64,000 nucleotides of DNA. Origin: an alpha proteobacterium HIMB59. GTDB lineage: Bacteria > Pseudomonadota > Alphaproteobacteria > HIMB59. The DNA lies in NCBI GenBank assembly GCA_000299115.1, contig CP003801.1, positions 620,001-684,000 of the forward strand. The letters are read 5' to 3'. Shown one piece after another: positions 26,108 through 34,479 of the stretch (the first letter of the stretch is position 1; each line of letters starts with the position of its first letter). Below the pieces are notes generated by a model. The model saw only the letters and a list, made by a program, of their open reading frames with translations. It was not told the origin of the DNA and did no database searches. Position numbers and translations under genes: made by a program.

Positions 26108-27418
26108 ATGAGAAAAATACTATCTGTATTTTTAGTCCCTGTTTTCACCTTACTTTTTACTTTTAATGCTAAAGCAGAGTCTTTGACTCTAGGTTGGGCC
26201 GCTTGGGACCCAGCAAATGCTTTACAGGAATTAAGTAAAGAGTTTACAGCTGAAACAGGTATTGAAATGAACTTCGAGTTTGTCCCATGGACAAGCTTTG
26301 CTGATAGAATGTTAAATGAACTTAACAACAAAGGTAAGACATTTGACTTATTAATTGGAGACTCACAGTGGATTGGTGCTGGAGCAACATATGGTCACTA
26401 TGTAAAACTTAATGACTTTTTTGATGCAAACGGTATTTCAATGGACGACTTTAATCCTGCTACTGTGTATGCTTATTCTACTTGGCCTAAGGGTACACCA
26501 AACTACTATGCGCTTCCAGCGATGGGTGATGCTCTAGCTTGGGCTTATAGAAAAGACTGGTTTGATAGACCTGAACTTCAAGCAGAATTTAAATCAAAAC
26601 ATGGTTATAGCTTAGGTGTACCAAAGACTTGGGATGAGCTTTACGATATGTGTACTTTCTTCCAAGGAAGAGAAATTGACGGCGTTGTAAGATACGGTGC
26701 TGCGATTAACACAGAGCGTGGTTCTGAAGGTATCACTATGGGTGTAACTGCCGCAATGTACGCTTGGGGTATGGAATATGAAGATCCAAATAGTCCTTAC
26801 TCAATGGACGGTTACTTCAACTCTGCAGCAGCAGCTGAAGCAGTTGAGTTCTATAAAAAGATGTATGATGACTGCGCACCTCCAGGACACTCAGATGCTT
26901 ACATGGTAGCTAACCTAGACGCATATAAGTCTGGACAGGTTGCTTTCCAAATGAACTGGTATGCATTCTGGCCGGGTGTTTACAAAGAAGACAGTGACGG
27001 ACGTGAGTCAGGTTTCTTTGCTAACCCATGTCAAAACGTATGTGCCGCAACTCTTGGTGGTCAGGGTATCTCTGTTGTAAGCTATTCAGATAAACAAGAC
27101 CTAGCACTTGAGTATATGAAATGGTTTGCAAGACCAGATATTCAGCAAAAATGGTGGGATTTAGGTGGCTATTCATGTCATATGGATGTGCTTGGATCTC
27201 CTGATTTTGTTGACTCCGCTGTCTATGCTCAAGGTTTCTTAGACTCAATGGGCATCGTTAAAGATTTCTGGCAGGAGCCTACTTTCGTTGAATTAATGCT
27301 TCCAATGCAGGAGCGAATTCATGACTACGTAGTTAACGGAAAAGGTTCTGCTCAAGAAGCTCTCGATAAAATTATCGAGGACTGGGAAGAAGTCTTTGAA
27401 GCTGACGGAAAAATATAA
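26108..27418 (+). CDS. Sugar/polyol ABC transporter, binding protein (COG1653 type)
   Basis: A 436-aa solute-binding protein. I start at ATG 26108, after AAGGAGGA, instead of the ATG at 26072, because the signal peptide (MRKILSV...NAKA, 23 residues) then begins at residue 1. The mature part shows SBP_bac_1 features: LGWAAWDPANALQ, FDLLIGDSQWIG, and KRDWF-like YRKDWFDRPE followed by VPKTWDELYD. Codon choice (AAC, TAC, GAC, TTC) is markedly more C-ending than in neighbours, indicating high expression. It serves the permeases at 27478 and 28381; the DhaKL genes suggest a ligand leading to a keto-triose or keto-tetrose. Confidence 0.9.
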   Translation: MRKILSVFLVPVFTLLFTFNAKAESLTLGWAAWDPANALQELSKEFTAETGIEMNFEFVPWTSFADRMLNELNNKGKTFDLLIGDSQWIGAGATYGHYVKLNDFFDANGISMDDFNPATVYAYSTWPKGTPNYYALPAMGDALAWAYRKDWFDRPELQAEFKSKHGYSLGVPKTWDELYDMCTFFQGREIDGVVRYGAAINTERGSEGITMGVTAAMYAWGMEYEDPNSPYSMDGYFNSAAAAEAVEFYKKMYDDCAPPGHSDAYMVANLDAYKSGQVAFQMNWYAFWPGVYKEDSDGRESGFFANPCQNVCAATLGGQGISVVSYSDKQDLALEYMKWFARPDIQQKWWDLGGYSCHMDVLGSPDFVDSAVYAQGFLDSMGIVKDFWQEPTFVELMLPMQERIHDYVVNGKGSAQEALDKIIEDWEEVFEADGKI

Positions 27419-27430
27419 AATATAACATCT

Positions 27431-27456
27431 ATGGGCGGGAATTCATTTCCGCCCAT
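27431..27456 (+). terminator. Hairpin after the second binding-protein gene
   Basis: The stem ATGGGCGG / CCGCCCAT, extendable by a G-T and two A-T pairs, closes a short loop and is followed by a T-rich stretch. It lies between the binding-protein stop and the first permease. The arrangement mirrors the hairpin at 2181-2210 and probably sets a high binding-protein to permease ratio by partial termination or mRNA protection. Confidence 0.7.
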
Positions 27457-27477
27457 CTATATTTCTTATTTTCATAA

Positions 27478-28380
27478 ATGAAAAGTGCAGTAAAAAAATT
27501 TAAAGGATTATCCGACAAAGCCATTGCTTGGATATTTATTACTCCTACTCTAATTTTATTACTCGCTATTAATATTTATCCACTGATCTATGCGATCAGA
27601 ATGTCTTTTACCAATTTCTATGCAAATAAAATTGGAAGAGAACCAAAATTTGTTGGATTAAAAAATTATAAAAAAATTCTAGGCAAAGAAGAGATCTGGG
27701 AAAAAATGCAGATCACAGCACACTTCGTTTGCTGGACACTTATACTACAGGCACTTATTGGTTTAGGCCTAGCTCTGTTATTAAATCGCAAATTCAAAGG
27801 AAATGAACTACTTACAACATTAATAGTTTTACCCATGATGCTTTCACCTGCGGTGGTGGGAGTATTTTGGACTTATTTATATAACCCTCAAGTTGGACTT
27901 TTTAATTATGTTGTAAACTTTTTTTATGACTTTGGTGTTTTTGACATGATCGGTTCTAGTACGCTAGCACCTTGGTCGATTGTTATTGTTGACACCTGGA
28001 TGTGGACTCCCTTTACAATGTTAATCTGTCTTGCGGGTCTGCGATCAATTCCAAATTATCTCTATGAGGCAGCTGAAGTAGACAGGGCGAGTAAATGGCA
28101 ACAATTTATTCATATTACTTTACCCTCCGTTTTACCCTTTTTGTTACTAGCATTATTGTTTAGGGGAATAGAAAATTTTAAGATGTTTGATTTAGTCGTG
28201 GAACTCACGTCAGGTGGGCCAGGTTCGGCAACTGAACTTGCCTCTATTAACTTAAAAAGAGAGGCTTTTGAGAAATGGAAAACCGGCTACAGTTCTGCTT
28301 TTGCAGTCATATTATTTGTAACAATTTTCGGTTTCGGGAATGTTTATGTCAAAGTCATGAACAAAATTAAGGAAAGATAA
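27478..28380 (+). CDS. Sugar/polyol ABC transporter permease 1 (MalF/UgpA type)
   Basis: A 300-aa membrane protein with about six hydrophobic segments. The EAA loop is clear (EAAEVDRASKWQQFIHITLP), which docks the ATPase. No strong ribosome site is visible before the ATG; the hairpin at 27431-27456 lies 21 bases upstream. It ends immediately before the second permease. Class: BPD_transp_1. Confidence 0.92.
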   Translation: MKSAVKKFKGLSDKAIAWIFITPTLILLLAINIYPLIYAIRMSFTNFYANKIGREPKFVGLKNYKKILGKEEIWEKMQITAHFVCWTLILQALIGLGLALLLNRKFKGNELLTTLIVLPMMLSPAVVGVFWTYLYNPQVGLFNYVVNFFYDFGVFDMIGSSTLAPWSIVIVDTWMWTPFTMLICLAGLRSIPNYLYEAAEVDRASKWQQFIHITLPSVLPFLLLALLFRGIENFKMFDLVVELTSGGPGSATELASINLKREAFEKWKTGYSSAFAVILFVTIFGFGNVYVKVMNKIKER

Positions 28381-29325
28381 ATGGATACATCAAGATCTCC
28401 GCTAGAACCCTCAGGTTTTTCAAGGAAATTAGCTGCTACAATTATCATTGTTTACATGGTTGTCACTTTAATCCCAATTACCTGGATTGTGGCCACAAGC
28501 TTTAAGAGTGTGGATAGTGCTATCTCATACCCCCCAGAAGTGTTCTTTGAGCCCTCTTTAGAAGGATATGTAAATTTATTTACTAATCGTTCTCGACAGC
28601 CACAAGAATACTTAGACTCACTTCCTCCTCCTGAAACCTGGTATGAGGAATTAGTTCGAAGCCGAGAGATGGTGATCACTGGGCCATCAAAATTTATGGG
28701 GCGTTACTCAAATTCATTGATTATAGGTTTTGGCGCAACTTTCTTATCTGTGTTCTTGGGTGCTTTAGCTGCTTATGCCTTTTCAAGATTTAAAGTTCCA
28801 CTTAAAGACGATTTAATGTTTTTTATTTTATCAACTCGAATGTTTCCACCTATCGCCGTTGCCGTTCCTATATTTATTATGTATCGAAAATTGGGATTAG
28901 GGGATACACATCTTGGAATGATTATTTTATACACTGTTGTAAATCTTAGTTTAGCTGTGTGGTTGTTAAAAGGTTTTATGGATGAAATACCTAAAGAATA
29001 TGAAGAAGCTGCAATGATTGATGGATACTCACGAATGCAAGCTTTTTTTAAAGTAGTTCTACCTCAAGCCATGACAGGTATCGCGGCAACAGCAATCTTC
29101 TGTATGATTTTCTCATGGAATGAATATGCCTTCGCTGTTCTCTTAACACAATTTAATGCCCAAACTGCCCCTCCTTTTATACCAACTATTATAGGAGAAG
29201 GTGGACTCGATTGGCCAGCCATTGGGGCGGGTACAACTTTATTTTTAATTCCAGTGATGATTTTCACTGTAGTGCTAAGAAAACATTTACTAAGAGGAAT
29301 TACCTTTGGAGCGGTGAGAAAATAA
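28381..29325 (+). CDS. Sugar/polyol ABC transporter permease 2 (MalG/UgpE type)
   Basis: A 314-aa BPD_transp_1 permease with the EAA loop EEAAMIDGYSRMQAFFKVVLP. Between the first and second membrane segments is a long, proline-rich extracytoplasmic stretch (about residues 55-105), longer than in MalG-type proteins. It directly follows permease 1 and its stop overlaps the start of the small membrane protein (TAATG). Confidence 0.92.
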   Translation: MDTSRSPLEPSGFSRKLAATIIIVYMVVTLIPITWIVATSFKSVDSAISYPPEVFFEPSLEGYVNLFTNRSRQPQEYLDSLPPPETWYEELVRSREMVITGPSKFMGRYSNSLIIGFGATFLSVFLGALAAYAFSRFKVPLKDDLMFFILSTRMFPPIAVAVPIFIMYRKLGLGDTHLGMIILYTVVNLSLAVWLLKGFMDEIPKEYEEAAMIDGYSRMQAFFKVVLPQAMTGIAATAIFCMIFSWNEYAFAVLLTQFNAQTAPPFIPTIIGEGGLDWPAIGAGTTLFLIPVMIFTVVLRKHLLRGITFGAVRK

Positions 29326-29516
29326 TGTCTGAGAAAAAAAGTATTTTTCGTAAAATATTTAGAAGAGTAATTTGGGAGAATTTATCTACTGCTTTAATTC
29401 TCATCGGAGTTTTCATGCTCATGCAACCATTTGCTATGTGGATGTATACTTATTCATTTATCGTTATTCTTGTTGGCACTATTGGCTTTGTGATTACAAG
29501 CCATTTTCCTGATTAA
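29325..29516 (+). CDS. Small two-helix membrane protein of the ABC operon
   Basis: A 63-aa protein, MSEKKSIFRK..., with a basic N-terminus and two hydrophobic segments (about 20-35 and 41-58). The ATG overlaps the permease stop, and the ATPase start follows three bases after its own stop, so it is part of the transporter operon. Small membrane proteins sit at this position in some alphaproteobacterial polyol ABC operons; it may be an accessory subunit. I do not recognise a named family with certainty. Confidence 0.75.
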   Translation: MSEKKSIFRKIFRRVIWENLSTALILIGVFMLMQPFAMWMYTYSFIVILVGTIGFVITSHFPD

Positions 29517-29518
29517 TC

Positions 29519-30601
29519 ATGGCTGAAATAGAAATTAAAAACTTACATAAATCTTTTGGTGATTTTATAGCAGTTAAAAATTCAAACTTAATTATTGAAA
29601 ATAAAGAGTTTTTTGTCCTTTTAGGTCCTTCGGGTTGTGGAAAAACTACTACATTAAGAATGATTGCAGGTTTAGAACTGCCTACTTCAGGAAATATCTA
29701 TCTAGATAAGGAAGACGTTAGTTATTTAAGAGCCTCACAAAGGGATATTGCTTTTGTATTTCAATTATTTGCATTGTACCCACACCTCAATGTTAGAAAT
29801 AATTTAGCCTTTCCATTGAAGATGCAGGGCTATTCCAAGCAAGATATTGAAACTAGAGTGATGGAGGCAGCTAAACTTCTACGTATTGATCATATTCTTA
29901 AATCGAAAACTTCAGGATTAGCGGGAGGTGATCGTCAGCGAGTAGCTTTAGGGAGGGCCTTAGTACGTCGTCCAAAAGCTTTTTTAATGGATGAACCTTT
30001 AGGAACTCTGGATGCAGAGTTTAGAGAATTAATGTGTTTGGAGTTAAGAAAGCTTCATGATGATATTGATGCTACGACCGTTTATGTTACTCACGATCAA
30101 CAAGAGGCCATGTCGATGGCTGATCGTATTGCAGTAATGAATGACGGAGAGATCTTACAAGCTGACTCTCCAAATATTATTTACAATAAACCCAAGACTA
30201 AGTTTGTTGCCAATTTTATAGGATCGCCTGGCATGAATTTTATGCCAATTAATCAAAAAATTTCTCCTAATCAAAATAGTATTACCGTTGCAGATACAAC
30301 AATTGATATCCCAACCCAAAAAGATGGCTCAACATCTGAGCAAAATTTTTTAGGTATAAGGCCAGAAAATTTAAAATTGGTTTCTGAAAATGGGATCAAA
30401 GGAAATATTTTTGGAGTTGAATATTTAGGATCAAGAAAAATTTTAACAATAGAAACTCTAGTTGGGAACGTGAAAATTAGAGTTGATAGCGATACAAATG
30501 TCCAAGTGAATGAGCAAGTACAATTTAATACACTTAATAATAATCAGATAATTTTTGATGGCTCTACTGATAAAGCCTTACTGAGTGAGTTTATATCCTA
30601 A
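29519..30601 (+). CDS. Sugar/polyol ABC transporter ATPase 1 (UgpC/GlpS type)
   Basis: A 360-aa ATPase with Walker A GPSGCGKTT (36-44), Q-loop VFQLFALYPH, Walker B FLMDEPLGTLD and H-loop VTHDQQEA. The signature is LAGGDRQR (134-141) instead of LSGGQ, an unusual form that may weaken this half-site. Residues after about 240 form the TOBE/OB-fold regulatory domain. It is followed by a second, canonical ATPase, so the importer probably uses an ATPase heterodimer, as in GlpS/GlpT glycerol importers. Confidence 0.9.
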   Translation: MAEIEIKNLHKSFGDFIAVKNSNLIIENKEFFVLLGPSGCGKTTTLRMIAGLELPTSGNIYLDKEDVSYLRASQRDIAFVFQLFALYPHLNVRNNLAFPLKMQGYSKQDIETRVMEAAKLLRIDHILKSKTSGLAGGDRQRVALGRALVRRPKAFLMDEPLGTLDAEFRELMCLELRKLHDDIDATTVYVTHDQQEAMSMADRIAVMNDGEILQADSPNIIYNKPKTKFVANFIGSPGMNFMPINQKISPNQNSITVADTTIDIPTQKDGSTSEQNFLGIRPENLKLVSENGIKGNIFGVEYLGSRKILTIETLVGNVKIRVDSDTNVQVNEQVQFNTLNNNQIIFDGSTDKALLSEFIS

Positions 30602-31611
30602 TGTCTACTGTAGAACTCCAAGGCGTCACTAAAATCTTTGATAAGACCGTTAAGGCCTTAGACAACATTACTTTTACTGTGAAAGATGGTGAATTTTTTG
30701 TGTTATTAGGACCCACAGGGGCAGGTAAAACTACCACTTTAAGAGCTATTGCGGGTCTAGAAAAAGTAGATCAAGGAAAAATTTTATTTGATCAAGAAGA
30801 CGTTACCACCGCTCAACCAGCAGCTAGAGATACGGCTTTTGTATTTCAGCAATATTCTCTTTATCCTCATTATAAAGTTTATGACAATTTAGCATTTCCT
30901 CTTCGATCCCCTTTACGTAAGGTTCCAGAGGAAGAAATTAATTCCAAAGTTACCAAAATTGCAGAAATGTTAAAAATTTCTAACAAGTTAAATAATAAGG
31001 CTACAGAGTTATCGGGAGGAGAAATGCAGCGTGTTGCAATCGGACGAGCTCTAGTCAGAGATCCAAATATCTATTTGATGGATGAACCGCTTTCTTCGCT
31101 TGATGCGAAGCTTCGAGAAAGTCTTCGTGTAGAACTTAAAAACATACAATTAAACCTTGGAGCAACTATTTTATATGTTACTCACGATCAAGCTGAGGCT
31201 ACTACTATGGCAGACCAAATCGGCGTTTTAGAAAATGGTAAAATTGCACAAATCGGATCTCCTGAAGAAATTTACAACAACCCAAATTCTATCTATGTAG
31301 CTAATCGATTAGGATCTCCCAAAATAAACATAGTAAAAAATTCAGTACTGAACTCAACAATTTCCACAAATGCTTTTCAATTAGGTTTAAGACCTGAACA
31401 TATTAAGTTAGGACAAGGGGATCTATCCGCTTCAGTTAAAACAGTTGAGGCTTTGGGCGCAGAGACGGTTGTTGAATTAGATTACAATGGAGCAGAAATT
31501 TTGTGTTTATATCAAGGCTCTTTTGATGGTCAACGAGGTGATGATATTAAATTTGCCATTGATCAATCTAAGGTTTTATTTTTTAATGAAGATGGAAATA
31601 AAATGATATGA
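30601..31611 (+). CDS. Sugar/polyol ABC transporter ATPase 2 (UgpC/GlpT type)
   Basis: A 336-aa ATPase with Walker A GPTGAGKTT (37-45), canonical LSGGEMQR signature (138-145), LMDEPLSSLDAKLRE and VTHDQAEA. A C-terminal TOBE-like domain follows residue 240. The start overlaps the ATPase 1 stop by one base, and the stop overlaps the DhaL-like start (ATGA). Together with ATPase 1 it gives one degenerate and one consensus signature, the usual sign of an asymmetric ATPase pair. Confidence 0.92.
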   Translation: MSTVELQGVTKIFDKTVKALDNITFTVKDGEFFVLLGPTGAGKTTTLRAIAGLEKVDQGKILFDQEDVTTAQPAARDTAFVFQQYSLYPHYKVYDNLAFPLRSPLRKVPEEEINSKVTKIAEMLKISNKLNNKATELSGGEMQRVAIGRALVRDPNIYLMDEPLSSLDAKLRESLRVELKNIQLNLGATILYVTHDQAEATTMADQIGVLENGKIAQIGSPEEIYNNPNSIYVANRLGSPKINIVKNSVLNSTISTNAFQLGLRPEHIKLGQGDLSASVKTVEALGAETVVELDYNGAEILCLYQGSFDGQRGDDIKFAIDQSKVLFFNEDGNKMI

Positions 31612-32237
31612 GTATCAACTTTTTAATCAGTCAAGCTAAACTAATACAAGAAGTAATTGATGCACACGCGCCTGAAATCGAAAAACTCGATCAAGAAATT
31701 GGCGATGGAGATCATATTTTTAACGTTCAAAGAGGCATTAAGCTTGTTATCGAATTAGAACCAACAATTAAAGAACTACCGATTTCTCAGGCTCTTAATC
31801 AAATTGCTATGAAAGTCTTATCGGGTATAGGGGGTTCTTCGGGCGCCTTATTTGGAACTTTATTTATGACAATGGCTAAAGGTGAAAATATTGACGAAGG
31901 TGTTGATTATAAAAAAGCTATTGAAATATTTGCTCAAGGCGTGGAGGCTGTCAAACAAAGAGGAAAAGCTGATGTAGGTGAAAAAACGATGATGGATGTT
32001 TTAATTCCAGTCGCTAATTGTCTACAAGATGGAGTCCAAAATAATAAAGAAATTAATGAAATTTTAACTGAAGCCGTTCAAGTTGCTGAAAAAGGAATGC
32101 TATCGACAAAAGATTTACTAGCAACAAAAGGAAGAGCTTCATTTTTAGGCGAACGAGCTAAAGGTCATATCGATCCAGGAGCTCGCTCATCACAATTAAT
32201 GATCAAGACTGTTTGTGAGTCAGTCATACAAAAATAG
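31608..32237 (+). CDS. dhaL: Dihydroxyacetone-type kinase, nucleotide-binding subunit DhaL
   Basis: A 209-aa DhaL-family protein. The metal/nucleotide residues lie in EIGDGDHIFN, with GGSSGALFGT and GEKTMMDVLIP following; GARSSQ near the end is also typical. It works with DhaK to phosphorylate dihydroxyacetone or a related ketose. There is no DhaM phosphotransfer subunit in the operon, so direct ATP use, or a partner elsewhere, is implied. Coupling to the ABC importer suggests that imported polyol is oxidised to the ketose first. Confidence 0.88.
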   Translation: MSINFLISQAKLIQEVIDAHAPEIEKLDQEIGDGDHIFNVQRGIKLVIELEPTIKELPISQALNQIAMKVLSGIGGSSGALFGTLFMTMAKGENIDEGVDYKKAIEIFAQGVEAVKQRGKADVGEKTMMDVLIPVANCLQDGVQNNKEINEILTEAVQVAEKGMLSTKDLLATKGRASFLGERAKGHIDPGARSSQLMIKTVCESVIQK

Positions 32238-32246
32238 GAGGAATAG

Positions 32247-33239
32247 ATGAAGAAATTTATGAATACAGCAGATGACTTTTTAAAGGAAAGTCTTCAGGGT
32301 TTTGGAGCTGCTCATCAGGATATAGTAAGTGTTTACTACGACCCTAATTTTATTACTCGATCCCAACCTACTAAAAAAGGTAAAGTAGCATTGATTAGCG
32401 GTGGGGGAAGTGGTCATGAACCCATGCATGGTGGATTAGTAGGACATGGAATGCTCGATGCTGCATGTCCTGGTTTTGTGTTTTCTTCTCCTACTCCTGA
32501 TCAGATGTTAGCTGCAGCAGAAAAAGTTGATAGTGGTGCTGGTGTACTGTTTATTGTGAAAAATTACTCAGGGGATGTCATGAATTTTCAAATGGCTGCT
32601 GAAATGATGCAAGGTCCCAATGAGTCTGTTTTAACTAATGACGATGTTGCTGTGGAGGACTCTTCTTTTACTACTGGTCGAAGAGGTGTTGCCGCTACAG
32701 TTTTAGTTGAAAAAATTGTTGGATCTTTAGCTGAAAGTGGAGGAACCCTTCAAGAATGTAAAGCCTTAGGAGATAAAGTTAATCAAAATTCAGGATCAAT
32801 GGGCGTGGCTTTTTCAAGCTGTACTGTTCCTGCTGCAGGTAAACCCACCTTTGAATTAGGAGCAGATGAAATAGAATTTGGAGTGGGTATTCATGGTGAA
32901 CCAGGTCGAAGAAGAGACAAGATCAAACCCGCTCAAGATATTACCAACGAACTTTTAGAGGCAATTATTGAAGATCTAAAACCCAATTCTAATGATGAGA
33001 CGCTTCTTTTTGTTAATGGAATGGGAGGGACCCCTTTAACAGAATTGTACTTAGTTTTTGATAATGCGAAAAAGCTCCTTGATAGTAAAAATATCAAAAT
33101 TTCCAGATCTTTAGTCGGTAACTACTGTACATCTTTAGAAATGCAAGGTGCTTCAATTACTTTAACAAAACTTGATGAAGAGATAGCCAAACATTGGGAC
33201 TCAAAAGTTCATACCGCTGCGATGCGATGGGGAATGTAA
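32247..33239 (+). CDS. dhaK: Dihydroxyacetone-type kinase, substrate-binding subunit DhaK
   Basis: A 330-aa DhaK-family protein, with GGAGGAAT ribosome site. GGGSGHEP (52-59), Asp110 (NYSGDVMNF) and the substrate-linking His216 (VGIHGEPG) are all present. The ketose binds covalently to that histidine as a hemiaminal. Relatives also act on erythrulose and similar ketotetroses. It is the last gene of the second ABC operon; a weak hairpin follows. Confidence 0.9.
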   Translation: MKKFMNTADDFLKESLQGFGAAHQDIVSVYYDPNFITRSQPTKKGKVALISGGGSGHEPMHGGLVGHGMLDAACPGFVFSSPTPDQMLAAAEKVDSGAGVLFIVKNYSGDVMNFQMAAEMMQGPNESVLTNDDVAVEDSSFTTGRRGVAATVLVEKIVGSLAESGGTLQECKALGDKVNQNSGSMGVAFSSCTVPAAGKPTFELGADEIEFGVGIHGEPGRRRDKIKPAQDITNELLEAIIEDLKPNSNDETLLFVNGMGGTPLTELYLVFDNAKKLLDSKNIKISRSLVGNYCTSLEMQGASITLTKLDEEIAKHWDSKVHTAAMRWGM

Positions 33240-33251
33240 AATACATCAAGT

Positions 33252-33269
33252 CTAAATAGTTTTATTTAG
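33252..33269 (+). terminator. Weak hairpin after DhaK
   Basis: CTAAATA-GTTT-TATTTAG forms a 7-bp AT-rich stem, and T-rich sequence follows about a dozen bases later. It is 12 bases after the dhaK stop and could end the second ABC operon. The stem is weak, so this is tentative. Confidence 0.35.
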
Positions 33270-33327
33270 GATGCAGTCTTATTTGCTTTTTGTTAAATTT
33301 TAATAATTGAAAGGTAACTAAATCTGT

Positions 33328-33498
33328 ATGAATAAATTATTTAAAATATGGCTATATGCTTTGGGTAGCTTCTCCGATAAGAAAACCCAACCTTATGATA
33401 AGCAAGTTGTAGTTGTTCGGTCTTTTTGGGTTCTTTTACACATAGTAACTTGTGTAATGATTATCATAGGTAATGGCAGATTGTTGGAATGGTGGTAG
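33328..33498 (+). CDS. Small membrane protein, hypothetical
   Basis: A 56-aa reading frame from ATG 33328 to TAG 33496, preceded by AAAGGTAAC. It encodes MNKLFKIWLYALGSFS..., a basic/polar N-terminal half and one hydrophobic segment (about residues 36-49), ending LLEWW. The tryptophan-rich, aromatic content and clear ribosome site argue for a real small protein. I do not recognise the family. It is upstream of the oppositely oriented tRNA-Ala gene. Confidence 0.55.
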   Translation: MNKLFKIWLYALGSFSDKKTQPYDKQVVVVRSFWVLLHIVTCVMIIIGNGRLLEWW

Positions 33499-33512
33499 AG
33501 AGTTAAAATTAT

Positions 33513-33588
33513 TGGTGGAGCCAAGGGGGATCGAACCCCTGACCTCTACGCTGCCAGCGTAGCGCTCTCCCAGCTGAGCTATGGCCCC
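33513..33588 (-). tRNA. tRNA-Ala (anticodon GGC)
   Basis: The minus strand folds as a 76-nt cloverleaf: acceptor GGGGCCA pairs with TGGCTCC (one G-T), D-arm GCTC...GAGC, anticodon stem CTACG/CGTAG around loop CTGGCAG giving anticodon GGC, and T-arm GGGGTTCGATCCCC. CCA is encoded. Confidence 0.97.
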
Positions 33589-33679
33589 GAAATAACTGAT
33601 GCGATGCATTATATGAAGTTGAACTCAATGTTCAAATATATTTGAGAGAATTTAATATATTTTTTGATAAGGTAAATTT

Positions 33680-34003
33680 ATGAAATTAGTTCTTTTGTTT
33701 ATAATTTTTTTAACTTCTTTTTCTGCTAATGGATATCATGATAATGACTCAAGTTTTGATGAGGACGAAATTATTTGTATTGCGACATATGAATTAGCTG
33801 AGGATTTTTTTCTCCAAATGAAAGACCCCAGTACTTCAGAAGAAATGAAAAAAAGAAAACAATCTCTCTTGGATAAATATGATGAGGGACACTTTCCTCA
33901 AGAGGATATAGACTTTTATATTCTCGAGATCCACTATGCTTGGAGTGCAAATTTTGATTTTTTACCTCCAATTTTAGAAAATTGTCGTGAAAATATCAGT
34001 TGA
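33680..34003 (+). CDS. Small secreted acidic protein, hypothetical
   Basis: A 107-aa protein with an evident signal peptide (residues 1-18, MKLVLLF...SANG) and an acidic N-terminus of the mature part (HDNDSSFDEDE). Two cysteines (in IICIATYE and ENCREN) could form a disulfide. AAGGTAA precedes the start. I see no known domain. It is separated from the rhodanese gene (opposite strand) by 32 bp. Confidence 0.6.
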   Translation: MKLVLLFIIFLTSFSANGYHDNDSSFDEDEIICIATYELAEDFFLQMKDPSTSEEMKKRKQSLLDKYDEGHFPQEDIDFYILEIHYAWSANFDFLPPILENCRENIS

Positions 34004-34035
34004 TGCTTTATTAGATAAATAAAAGTTAAAATAAA

Positions 34036-34419
34036 TTATTTCTTAAGTTCAAAGCCAGCTTCAACCCAAGCATTAGTTCCACCATTGAGATTAAAAATAT
34101 TACTAAACCCCATATCTTGCAGTGTTTTTGAAGAAAGTGCTGATTGTCCTCCAGCTCCGCAATATAAGACAATTTTTTTATTAGGATCTAGCTCAGTACG
34201 GCGAAATGGGTTTTCTTCTCTTTGATCAGCATGGAATTCCAGCATCCCTCGAGGAATATTAACAGAACCCTCAATAATACCATCTGATTGAATAATTTCC
34301 TTAGATCTGACATCCACAATAACTAAATTATCACTTCCAAGTTCTTGTTTTAATTCAGTACAAGAAATTTGATTAATTTCTGAATTAGCTTGCTCTAAAA
34401 GTTCTAAAAATGTTTTCAT
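34036..34419 (-). CDS. Rhodanese-like domain protein
   Basis: A 127-aa single rhodanese domain with VIVDVRSKEI, INIPRG and the active-site cysteine Cys87 in YCGAGGQSA; the loop lacks the basic residues of classical thiosulfate sulfurtransferases. A C-terminal NLNGGTNAW is typical. It probably carries sulfane sulfur or acts as a sulfur-relay partner. No operon partner is evident. Confidence 0.88.
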   Translation of the reverse strand: MKTFLELLEQANSEINQISCTELKQELGSDNLVIVDVRSKEIIQSDGIIEGSVNIPRGMLEFHADQREENPFRRTELDPNKKIVLYCGAGGQSALSSKTLQDMGFSNIFNLNGGTNAWVEAGFELKK

Positions 34420-34479
34420 GTTATGAATTATATCAATAATCTAAAACTAAAACCAATTTAATCTCTGAAAGTACGAAAC

